DNA from: JAVXAG01 sp036660615
GTDB taxonomy: Bacteria > Bacillota > Clostridia > Peptostreptococcales > Anaerovoracaceae
Length of the DNA: 16,108 nucleotides
NCBI GenBank assembly: GCA_036660615.1
Contig: JAVXAG010000036.1
Location: forward strand, 1 to 16,108
Direction of reading: 5' to 3'
The position numbers were made by a program, and so were the translations under genes. The notes beneath the pieces were generated by a model, which saw nothing but the letters and a program-made list of their open reading frames with translations, searched no databases and had not been told where the DNA came from. Shown in pieces: positions 1 to 7,044 of this stretch (its first letter is position 1; every line of letters begins with the position of its first letter).

Positions 1-819
1 AAAATAATCGTGCATCTGGCTTCCTGTTGCAAACCAAACATCTCCTAGCTCCTCCATATAATCCAAAAGTTCTTCAAGCATTCCTATTCTTCCTGGTGCT
101 CCTATTGCTTGTGGATCAAGCTGTAACACATAGCATAAGCCATAATCGTGACAACCGTAAAATTCATCTTTCCAGTTGCTTACTACTCCTGTATAATTTG
201 CAATTCTTCCCTGTCCTGCTGGAAATGCTGGTCTATAATTAAATGCAAAATATGGTAAGTCGTAATTTGCCCAATGAATTGGAATTTCCAGTAATTCAAC
301 CTTATCACCTAAGTCTTTAAAATATGGTCTATCATCATCACTTAAATTACTAGAATAGTTCATCCCATTTTTCTTTGCAATTCTCAAAGTATCTAATGTC
401 AATTCACCCTCTGGACTTCTAAATCCTTTTGGTGTAACATTGCAAACTTTTTCTATTGCATTAATGCTCTTTTTCATAACTGCATCTTGCTCTTCTACTG
501 TCAAAAGCGCCATATTTTCATGGGCATAACCAAGTGCTGCAATTTCGTGACCTTTAGCTTTGATATTCAAAATTTCTTCTTTATAATTTTCTGCCACCCA
601 ACCTGGTGTAAAAAATGTTGCTTTTATTCCTCTATCATCTAATATTTCTAGGATTCTGTCAAGTCCTCTGTTCATTCCATATTGACCAAGAGATAAGGTC
701 TTAGGCATATTTACACAATCTGGGTCTAACTGCAACCAAAATAGTTCTGCATTCAAATTGATTGTTATCATTGCGGCACATTTTTTATTCTGTGGCCAAG
801 TAGTTTTTTCCATATACAT
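1..819 (-). CDS. CE4 polysaccharide-deacetylase-like protein lacking the metal site (3' end off window)
   Basis: This gene was read by translating the minus strand from ATG at 819; 273 residues are visible with no stop, so the C-terminus lies beyond the left edge. It aligns along its length with the neighbouring gene at 834-1682: SLGQYG, KATFF, GHEI, GYAHE, FRSPEG, DDRPY, a PAGQ segment and DVWFATGS all have counterparts. The catalytic positions differ. The motif-1 aspartates are N21 and N23, the first His of HxxxH is L96 (H100 is kept), and the motif His before Pro is D235. It is therefore not a standard metal-dependent deacetylase. It could be a non-catalytic partner of its neighbour, or a metal-independent hydrolase like the allantoinase PuuE, which is known to have arisen in this fold. 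The start at 819 is preferred over 813 because AGGAGG lies 10 bases upstream. That RBS overlaps the previous gene's stop codon, implying coupled translation. Confidence 0.85.
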   Translation of the reverse strand, partial: MYMEKTTWPQNKKCAAMITINLNAELFWLQLDPDCVNMPKTLSLGQYGMNRGLDRILEILDDRGIKATFFTPGWVAENYKEEILNIKAKGHEIAALGYAHENMALLTVEEQDAVMKKSINAIEKVCNVTPKGFRSPEGELTLDTLRIAKKNGMNYSSNLSDDDRPYFKDLGDKVELLEIPIHWANYDLPYFAFNYRPAFPAGQGRIANYTGVVSNWKDEFYGCHDYGLCYVLQLDPQAIGAPGRIGMLEELLDYMEELGDVWFATGSQMHDYF

Positions 820-833
820 CTTCTTATCTCCTC

Positions 834-1682
834 CTATTTCATTGGATTGTTTGTTCTGTACCAGTCAGCGATTTCGCTTCCTGTTGCTACCCAAACATCG
901 TCTCTATTTGCAATATTTTTTAGCAGGTGATCCAAAATCTGGATGCGACCTGGCGACCCAATTACTTGAGGATGACTCATATATGAAATACAAAGTCCAT
1001 ACTTATGGTGTCCTTCAAATTCTTTCATAAAATTATCTTGTACATTTTTGTAGCAAGAAATTCTATCCTGTCCTGCTGGTTCAGCTGGATACATATTGTA
1101 TGCCATTGCAACATAATCATCTACTTCCCACTTTGTAGGAATCTCAATAAAGTCAGTTTCGTTACCATCGATTACTGTTCTATATGGTCTGTCATCACCT
1201 CTCATGGAAGTAGAATATTTGAATCCTCTTTCATACAGAAGTTTTGGCGTCTCTTTTGCCCAATCTCCTGATGGCGTTCTGAATCCAGTTACCTCTCTGC
1301 CGATTAGTTCTTTAAAAATCCTCTGGCTTTTTTCAATGATTTCAATCTGCTGTTCCGTTGTCTGTCCAGCAAATCTTTCATGGGCATAACCATGATGTCC
1401 AATTTCATGACCAGCCTCATTAATTTTTTTTACGACTTCTGGATATCTTTCTGCTGTAAGCCCTGGTATAAAAAAGGTTGCCTTTACCTTATATTTATCT
1501 AACATATCCAAAATCATATCCACTCCACGCTTTGGACCATACTGCCCCACTGATAATGATTTAATATATTTTTCTCCATTTGGTAATCCTTTGTTGCCAT
1601 TTTCCCAAGTAGTATCACCATCTACGTCAAACGTGAACATAACTGCACTTTTTTTGCCTTCCGGCCATTTAACACATTCCAT
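834..1682 (-). CDS. CE4 polysaccharide-deacetylase-family hydrolase
   Basis: This 282-residue protein has no signal peptide or membrane segment, so it is probably cytoplasmic. It has the NodB/CE4 motifs: TFDVDGD (D19, D21) for catalytic base and metal, H97-x3-H101 for metal, FRTPSGD at 134-140, and S236-H237-P238. Length and lack of export signal fit the cytosolic PuuE/HpPgdA-like branch, whose members act on small amides and cyclic imides as well as glycans; I infer this from overall form. It lies 58 bases downstream of an amino-acid symporter gene and 14 bases upstream of a degenerate paralogue, all in one direction behind a sigma-54 promoter. That suggests hydrolysis of an imported N-acyl or cyclic amide compound rather than cell-wall work. 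AAGGAG precedes the ATG. The substrate is unknown. Confidence 0.9.
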   Translation of the reverse strand: MECVKWPEGKKSAVMFTFDVDGDTTWENGNKGLPNGEKYIKSLSVGQYGPKRGVDMILDMLDKYKVKATFFIPGLTAERYPEVVKKINEAGHEIGHHGYAHERFAGQTTEQQIEIIEKSQRIFKELIGREVTGFRTPSGDWAKETPKLLYERGFKYSTSMRGDDRPYRTVIDGNETDFIEIPTKWEVDDYVAMAYNMYPAEPAGQDRISCYKNVQDNFMKEFEGHHKYGLCISYMSHPQVIGSPGRIQILDHLLKNIANRDDVWVATGSEIADWYRTNNPMK

Positions 1683-1703
1683 GTTGTCTCCTTAATGCTA
1701 TTA

Positions 1704-1729
1704 GGCTCATCGGTTTAATCCGGTGAGCC
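1704..1729 (-). other. intercistronic hairpin between symporter and hydrolase genes
   Basis: Two 10-base arms pair with one mismatch (GGCTCACCGG against CCGATGAGCC on the minus strand) around a 6-base loop. It lies between the symporter stop codon and the hydrolase start. No U-tract follows on the minus strand, so it is not a canonical terminator. It could stabilise or process the mRNA, or weakly attenuate the downstream genes. Confidence 0.5.
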
Positions 1730-1740
1730 CTATATACTGT

Positions 1741-3294
1741 TTATAATTTTTCTATTCTTTCTCTTTCTTCTTGTGTCCAGATCTCGCTCTCCAAACCTAT
1801 TTCACTAGCAACAAATCTGTGTCCCTTATTGTCAATGTAGTCCTTCAATGCTCTGTATACATACTTACTTCCAAATAGTATAATTGGTGCATTTGCAAAT
1901 ACTAATGCAATATTGATAAAGTCTGTAACATACCAAATATTATCTAACTCCAACCCTGCTAGTACACAAAGTGCTCCAATTGGAACAAATATTAATGCAC
2001 CAATTGTTCTTATGATATTTGTGCATGTCTTTTTCTTTGAAATTCTTGTTCCTGCTATTACTGCAAAGGATACTAGTCCTAATAATGATGTGAATGCGAA
2101 TAACGCATAACAAATACAAATTATTACCGAAATAGCCCCATCAGCGCCTACTCCAGGTACCATTTCTTTTAATGATTCAAGGAAAACATCAATCTTTGAT
2201 TCCTTTAATGTAGCCCAATCAACGGAAGGATTGTTCCAAATTCTTGCTCCACATACTACAAAACCACTTAATGTACAAATGATAATTGTATCTAAAAATA
2301 CTCCAATTGCTTGAATAAATCCTTGGTCACAAGGGTGATCTTGTTCTGAAACTGCTGCGGACATAGTAATAGTTCCTTGTCCTGCTTCATTTGATAATAA
2401 CCCTCTTTTTATACCTTGTGAAAGTACAATACCAAATGCTCCTCCAAATATTGAATCTGGTTTAAATGCTCCAACCATTACTCCGCTGATAAATGCAGGG
2501 AACTCTTTAATATTGATTAATAATAATCCAATAATAATTACACTGTATATCACTGCCATTACAGGCACCATTTTATCTGTAACTGCTGTTACTCTTTTTA
2601 TTCCTCCAAATACTGCTACTGCCACTCCTACTATTAAGATAATTGCGATTGCAATATATAGTGGTGAAGTTCTTTCTGCCATAGTACCTGTTATAGTGCC
2701 TACTGCAGTACCGGTAGCTGTAAATACATGGAATGTTTGAATTGGAATGCTTAGCATAGCATATCCAATAAATAGAACGCTCAAGGTTGTACCTATCCAA
2801 TGTCTATTTCCTAGTAGTTTTTGTCCGTAGTAAGGAAGTCCTCCTACAAATTCATTTCCATCTTTCTCTTTAAATATTTGAGCTAAAGTAGCTTCTATAA
2901 AAGAACTGGCCATTCCAAATAATGCAGAAACCCACATCCAGAATAATGCTCCTGGTCCACCTATAGAAATAGCTCCTGTTACTCCTACTATGTTACCTGG
3001 TCCAACTCTCATTGCTGTACTCAATAAAAATGCAGCTAGTGGACTTACTCCTGTGTCGTCTCTCTTCTTCTTTGTTAAAACTTTTAAACCATTCTTAAAG
3101 AATCTAAATTGTACGGCTTTTGTCTTACAAGTAAAAAATATTCCCATACCTACTAATAATAAAATCGCAAACGGTATATCTCCTAATATCGGAATGTTTG
3201 CATACCACTCAAAGTTCTGTGGGAAAATCCATAGCATATCTCCAATTGGCACAATGTTGGCAAAGAACGCATCGATGCTCTCTAAAATTTTCAT
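1741..3294 (-). CDS. AGCS-family alanine/glycine:cation symporter
   Basis: This 517-residue polytopic membrane protein is of the AGCS (amino acid carrier) family, which imports small amino acids with Na+ or H+. Family landmarks are a GNIVGV...GGPGALFWMW block at about 100-121, GMASSFIEATLAQIF soon after, and the KRGLLSNEAGQG block in the second half. Length is slightly over the usual 450-490. The segment that usually reads VGTGN in the family is VGPGN here (97-101), next to a helix expected to contribute to substrate binding, so the substrate may not be plain alanine. It is the first gene after a sigma-54 promoter and precedes two deacetylase-fold genes, which points to import of their substrate. 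A GAGAGGA RBS precedes ATG at 3294. Confidence 0.93.
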   Translation of the reverse strand: MKILESIDAFFANIVPIGDMLWIFPQNFEWYANIPILGDIPFAILLLVGMGIFFTCKTKAVQFRFFKNGLKVLTKKKRDDTGVSPLAAFLLSTAMRVGPGNIVGVTGAISIGGPGALFWMWVSALFGMASSFIEATLAQIFKEKDGNEFVGGLPYYGQKLLGNRHWIGTTLSVLFIGYAMLSIPIQTFHVFTATGTAVGTITGTMAERTSPLYIAIAIILIVGVAVAVFGGIKRVTAVTDKMVPVMAVIYSVIIIGLLLINIKEFPAFISGVMVGAFKPDSIFGGAFGIVLSQGIKRGLLSNEAGQGTITMSAAVSEQDHPCDQGFIQAIGVFLDTIIICTLSGFVVCGARIWNNPSVDWATLKESKIDVFLESLKEMVPGVGADGAISVIICICYALFAFTSLLGLVSFAVIAGTRISKKKTCTNIIRTIGALIFVPIGALCVLAGLELDNIWYVTDFINIALVFANAPIILFGSKYVYRALKDYIDNKGHRFVASEIGLESEIWTQEERERIEKL

Positions 3295-3356
3295 AAACTG
3301 GTCCTCTCTTTCAAAATCAAAGTAAAATCAAATTTGTTTATTTCTATATTTATAAT

Positions 3357-3372
3357 AGCAACTATTGTGCCA
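3357..3372 (-). promoter_or_regulatory. sigma-54 (-24/-12) promoter of the symporter operon
   Basis: The minus strand reads TGGCACAATAGTTGCT, matching the sigma-54 consensus TGGCACG-N4-TTGCW at nearly every position. The invariant GG (3371-3370) and GC (3359-3358) are exactly 10 bases apart. The predicted start is near 3346, giving a leader of about 50 bases before the symporter ATG. The gene immediately upstream encodes a sigma-54 activator, so the assignment is well supported by context. Confidence 0.9.
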
Positions 3373-3421
3373 AGTTGTCGAATATAGTAAATACACGTTT
3401 TTTATCATCTCCACATAATTT

Positions 3422-3462
3422 AATAGGGCTATTAGGCTTATAATTAACCCAATAACCCTATT
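3422..3462 (-). repeat. inverted repeat at the 3' end of the activator gene
   Basis: Two 15-base arms (3422-3436 and 3448-3462) pair fully when the two G.U wobbles possible only in minus-strand RNA are allowed. The loop is 11 bases. The repeat spans the activator's stop codon. No U-tract follows, so a classical terminator is doubtful. Its centre is about 95 bases upstream of the predicted sigma-54 transcription start, where an enhancer site for the activator would be expected. The wobble pattern favours an RNA role and the position favours a DNA site; sequence alone does not decide. Confidence 0.5.
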
Positions 3463-5498
3463 TTATTTGTTTCTAATAGTTCTGCAAGTTTTATCCCCTC
3501 TTGCGTAACCATACTTCCACCACGTCCTTTTCCAACTTTTACAAACCCGTATTCTGAAAGTCTAATTAACGCTCTCCTAACTTCTGCTTCAGTATATGGA
3601 TAACCATCATCTAATATTTTTTGAAGAATTGACTTTCTTCCATATCTTTCACCGTTTGCATATCCTATTTTAAGTTTGCCTAGTACTAATCTGTACAAAT
3701 CTATGTCTTTACCTTCGTTAAGTATAAATCTTTCAATCAAGGTTTTTTCCTCTGAATTAATTCTAACCTCAATAGCAATTTGTCCTTTTAAAGGTGGTAA
3801 GTCTTCCACATCAATTATAGCGTCATCCTTACTTGCAATGAATTCCACAACATTTCTCAACTCACGCACATTACCCCGCCACAAATGATTTTCCAGTGTT
3901 TTCTTTGCTTCCTCAGTCAAAGTAATCTTATTTTTCATCTTTTCCATAAAATAATCAAATACAATTAATATGTCACTTTTTCTTGCTCTTAGTTCAGGTA
4001 TTTCCAGTGGCAGCACATTTAAGCGATAATATAAATCTTCTCTAAACGTTCCCCTCTGAACCATATCATATAAGTCCTTGTTCGTTGCCGCAATTATTCT
4101 TACGTCTACATCAATATTTCTATTAGAGCCTACTCGCATTACTTTCTTTTCTTCCAAAACCCTTAATAATTTTGATTGTAATTGCAACGGCATTTCACCA
4201 ATTTCGTCGAGAAATATGGTTCCTTTATGAGCCAATTCAAAATATCCGATTTTTCCACCTTTTCTTGCTCCAGTAAATGATCCTTCTTCATATCCAAACA
4301 TCTCACTCTCCAGTAAGTTGTCTGGTATCGCCGCGCAATTTACAGCAACAAAATTATATTTAAATCGAGATGATGCATTGTGGATACTTTGTGCAAACAT
4401 TTCTTTCCCCGTACCACTTTCGCCAATTATCATGACCGATGCATCTGATTTCGCAATTTTCTTTGCATCCTCAATGGTTTTCTTTATCAATGCACTTTTG
4501 CCAACTATGTCATCAAATGTGTATCTGGCAATATTATTTGTTTCACTAAGTTTAGAACGCATACCATGTTGTTTTTCCTCAGCCTCTTCAAAATTTACAA
4601 GAGATATTATATATCCTGCAGTTTCATCTCCTACTTTTATTTCAACAGAAGATGCTACTAGGTTTACAGTTTTTTCTTTTATTAATCTTTCGCCGCTTCT
4701 CCTTACATCTATTTCTGGCAAAACTTCCTCTATGTTAAAACCCATCAATACCTTGGTTCTATCTGCCATTAATTCAAGTGCTTTATCGTTGGTCAAATAA
4801 ATCCTGCCCACAAAGTCCGTAATGATAATCCCCTCATTCATAAGTCTAATAAGAGTATTTATTTTTTCCGTCAAACTTTCTTTTTCTCCCAAAAGCCTAT
4901 CCATACTAGAATTGAAAAAATAATACTTTTTTCTTGCTTCTATAGCTTCATTTGCTGCAAATTCTTCCGAGACACCGATTTTATCTGCGATCGTATATAG
5001 ACTATTCATATCTACTACACTTTCGCCAACATTAATCACTTCTTTGATTTCTGGTGGTACTAAATGTGTTTCATTTGGGGTGATCGCAAGTTTTATACTT
5101 TTGTCATATTCCCCTTCGCCAAAATATGGATACAACTCAACATGTCTAAACCCAGCATCATACATACTTGTTATTGTATGCATACAGGTTCTATTGTCAA
5201 AGTTAACCAATAGTGCCCTCGTTCCCTCTTTAATACTATTTAAACTTTCCATCTGTTTCTTATCCAAAGACAATGATAGCACAATTATTTCTGATTCTTT
5301 GCTAATCTTTTCTCTAACTTTTTGAAAGATGTTAAATGCTGAAACAAGAACAAAATCTTCTTCCAAACTATCCATTTTTTCTATTTCCGGAATTGAATAC
5401 GCCTTAAACTGTGCATACCTACTCAAGTATTCCATAATGTTATTTTTCAAAAACAGAGCATATTCTTTTTCTGTGGCAACTACTGCAATTCGCTTCAT
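3444..5498 (-). CDS. sigma-54-dependent transcriptional activator with winged-helix-like C-terminus
   Basis: This 684-residue protein remodels sigma-54 RNA polymerase using ATP. Residues 1-175 form an N-terminal sensor resembling the receptor part of PrpR-type activators. Residues about 205-305 form a PAS-like domain (GIIITDFVGRIYLTN). Residues about 328-555 are the AAA+ domain, with Walker A GESGTGKE (359-366), the sigma-54 loop GSFTGA (406-411, for the usual GAFTGA), Walker B GTIFLDE (426-432) and WRGNVREL (540-547). The C-terminus (about 590-675) shows no Fis-type helix-turn-helix. It instead has a helix-rich segment followed by GFVKVGKGRGG, like a winged-helix domain. The adjacent downstream promoter is sigma-54 type, so the symporter/hydrolase operon is the obvious target. 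The sensor may detect the imported compound or a product. Confidence 0.93.
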   Translation of the reverse strand: MKRIAVVATEKEYALFLKNNIMEYLSRYAQFKAYSIPEIEKMDSLEEDFVLVSAFNIFQKVREKISKESEIIVLSLSLDKKQMESLNSIKEGTRALLVNFDNRTCMHTITSMYDAGFRHVELYPYFGEGEYDKSIKLAITPNETHLVPPEIKEVINVGESVVDMNSLYTIADKIGVSEEFAANEAIEARKKYYFFNSSMDRLLGEKESLTEKINTLIRLMNEGIIITDFVGRIYLTNDKALELMADRTKVLMGFNIEEVLPEIDVRRSGERLIKEKTVNLVASSVEIKVGDETAGYIISLVNFEEAEEKQHGMRSKLSETNNIARYTFDDIVGKSALIKKTIEDAKKIAKSDASVMIIGESGTGKEMFAQSIHNASSRFKYNFVAVNCAAIPDNLLESEMFGYEEGSFTGARKGGKIGYFELAHKGTIFLDEIGEMPLQLQSKLLRVLEEKKVMRVGSNRNIDVDVRIIAATNKDLYDMVQRGTFREDLYYRLNVLPLEIPELRARKSDILIVFDYFMEKMKNKITLTEEAKKTLENHLWRGNVRELRNVVEFIASKDDAIIDVEDLPPLKGQIAIEVRINSEEKTLIERFILNEGKDIDLYRLVLGKLKIGYANGERYGRKSILQKILDDGYPYTEAEVRRALIRLSEYGFVKVGKGRGGSMVTQEGIKLAELLETNKIGLLG

Positions 5499-5528
5499 TT
5501 TAACCTCTCAATCACTTTCTATATTGCT

Positions 5529-5557
5529 ATTATACTCGACCTATTATTTCATTGCAA
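5529..5557 (-). promoter_or_regulatory. sigma-70-type promoter of the sigma-54 activator gene
   Basis: On the minus strand, TTGCAA (5557-5552) and a perfect TATAAT (5534-5529) are separated by 17 bases, about 30 bases upstream of the activator ATG at 5498. A GAGAGG RBS lies between. This suggests housekeeping expression of the activator. Confidence 0.65.
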
Positions 5558-5567
5558 CCAAACCTTC

Positions 5568-5596
5568 TTGACATCTACCAATTATAATATTATGAT
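5568..5596 (+). promoter_or_regulatory. sigma-70-type promoter of the MFS gene
   Basis: A perfect TTGACA (5568-5573) is followed after 17 bases by TATGAT (5591-5596). The leader to the ATG at 5619 would be only about 16 bases but includes the RBS AGGAAGG (5606-5612). A second TATAAT-like hexamer at 5583-5588 has no good -35. Confidence 0.65.
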
Positions 5597-5618
5597 TACC
5601 TTCATAGGAAGGTGAATT

Positions 5619-6821
5619 ATGAATTTTCTAACACAATACAAAGGACTTCCAAAACAGATATATTTGCTGTCCATATCTAGAGCGGTAATTTCAATGGGAA
5701 TGATGTTTATTTTTCCTTTTATGTCACTACTTCTCACGACAAGATTAGGCTATACTACTGTTGAGGCGGGTTATATTATGGTAGTCACTGCCATTGCCAA
5801 TATGCTAGGTTCCCTCATCGGAGGTAAAATGGCAGATGACATAGGTAGAAAAAAAGTATATGGTCTTTTCACTATAATAGTCGTATTTGCCATGACACTT
5901 GGCGGTATTTTCTGCTATAGCCGTATAGTAGTAATTTGTGTTGTCCTCGCATACTTTTCAGTAAGTGCAATAATGCCTGTGGTTTCCGCTATGATTATCG
6001 ATTGGTCAGATAATACCAACAAGACTGAATGTTTTTCATTATTATATTTAGCAAGCAACGTCGGAGGCTCCATTGGACCAATCATTGCAGGCTTGCTGTT
6101 TTATAATCATATGCCATTGATTTTTTTCGGAATGGCACTTGCATTTTCCGTTACATTTATCATAATATTGATTTTTATAAAAGATATCTACGTTCCACAG
6201 CCTACTCTTAAACAAGACAATAAAAAAGACCGTATAAAAGAAAAGAGTCTTATTCGTATCGTCATAGAAAACCCAATTCTTTTGACTTTCATAATTTGTT
6301 TAGCAATATTAACAATTTGTTACATCGAACTAGACTATATGCTACCATTGCAGCTTAGCGATTACTTTGGTCTTAACGCAGGGTCAAAATACAGCTCACT
6401 AATCTGGGTGATAAACGGGATACTTTGCGTAGTTCTTACACCCATACTTGTTTCAATAACAAAGAAAAACCACCAGCTTTTGAACATAGGAGTTGCCTGC
6501 ATTCTATACGCCGTTGGCTTTAGTTTATATGCTTTCAATAACAATATTGTAGTTTTTATGGTTGCTGTAGCAGTTTGGACTGCTGGGGAAATATTAATTT
6601 CAACTGGTGCTGGTGTTTACATTTCCAACCAATCGCCAGATACCCACAAAGGTCGATGTATGTCTCTTTACGAATTTTCAAGAGGAGTCGGCAAGTGCCT
6701 TGGCCCAGTATTGTGCGGATATTTCCTTGTTTCACACACCTACGGTCAAACTTGGTTAGTCATTGCAGGACTGTGCATAATAACCGATGTGATTATTTGG
6801 ATACTTTACAAAAAATCTTAA
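5619..6821 (+). CDS. major facilitator superfamily transporter (drug-efflux-like)
   Basis: This 400-residue protein is mostly hydrophobic and has the length and layout of a 12-helix MFS carrier. Motif A of the helix 2-3 loop is clear: GGKMADDIGRKK at 68-79. A charged central loop at about 190-210 divides the two halves. The C-terminal half has SPDTHKGRCMSLYEF, resembling the conserved loop of DHA1 drug:H+ antiporters such as MdtH-like proteins. Substrate cannot be deduced. The gene is transcribed divergently from the sigma-54 activator with its own promoter and stands alone, so I do not assume a link with that operon. ATG at 5619 is supported by AGGAAGG. Confidence 0.88.
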   Translation: MNFLTQYKGLPKQIYLLSISRAVISMGMMFIFPFMSLLLTTRLGYTTVEAGYIMVVTAIANMLGSLIGGKMADDIGRKKVYGLFTIIVVFAMTLGGIFCYSRIVVICVVLAYFSVSAIMPVVSAMIIDWSDNTNKTECFSLLYLASNVGGSIGPIIAGLLFYNHMPLIFFGMALAFSVTFIIILIFIKDIYVPQPTLKQDNKKDRIKEKSLIRIVIENPILLTFIICLAILTICYIELDYMLPLQLSDYFGLNAGSKYSSLIWVINGILCVVLTPILVSITKKNHQLLNIGVACILYAVGFSLYAFNNNIVVFMVAVAVWTAGEILISTGAGVYISNQSPDTHKGRCMSLYEFSRGVGKCLGPVLCGYFLVSHTYGQTWLVIAGLCIITDVIIWILYKKS

Positions 6822-7044
6822 CCGTCAGTCGCTTTCGAAAACATCCCGTTCTTAGTCACACCTTGCCCAAATAGACAAGGAACGCCTTGAAACCCATTTA
6901 TCTCTGGAACTCTGCTCACTGGGACACTATTTTATGTGATTCTGTGAGTAAATTCAAGATTTATGTTTTTTCGACCCTTAATTACAGCCATAAGTGATTT
7001 CGTCCTCGATCCACATTTTTCGATTTGCGAAACCCCGACCTTTA
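6822..7044. other. structured intergenic region between convergent genes; possible repeat element or gene remnant
   Basis: Both flanking genes end here. The stretch contains three alternating arms, CCTTG (6861-6865), CAAGG (6876-6880) and CCTTG (6885-6889), which allow two mutually exclusive hairpins. An imperfect hairpin is closed by CTCAC (6915-6919) and GTGAG (6944-6948). TTTCG/CGAAA arms lie near 7018-7032. On the minus strand a 37-codon frame from 6931 to the TAA at 6818 stays open and ends with the residues KATDG. It has no ATG or convincing RBS at its head. Base use looks less AT-rich than the flanks. No standard terminator with a T-tract is evident for either flanking gene. I cannot assign a function. 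Confidence 0.4.

Noticed and set aside
27..1389. Plus-strand reading frames at 27-242, 758-1030, 1005-1271 and 1204-1389
   Set aside because: They lie opposite the two clearly homologous deacetylase-fold genes, have no RBS support and read as low-complexity antisense protein.
5473..5490. GGCAACTACTGCAA as a second sigma-54 promoter
   Set aside because: The GG and GC doublets are not 10 bases apart and the site is inside the activator coding sequence.
6575..6874. Plus-strand frame overlapping the end of the MFS gene
   Set aside because: It is an out-of-frame shadow of the transporter's last helices; the upstream part has no RBS and the product is not protein-like.
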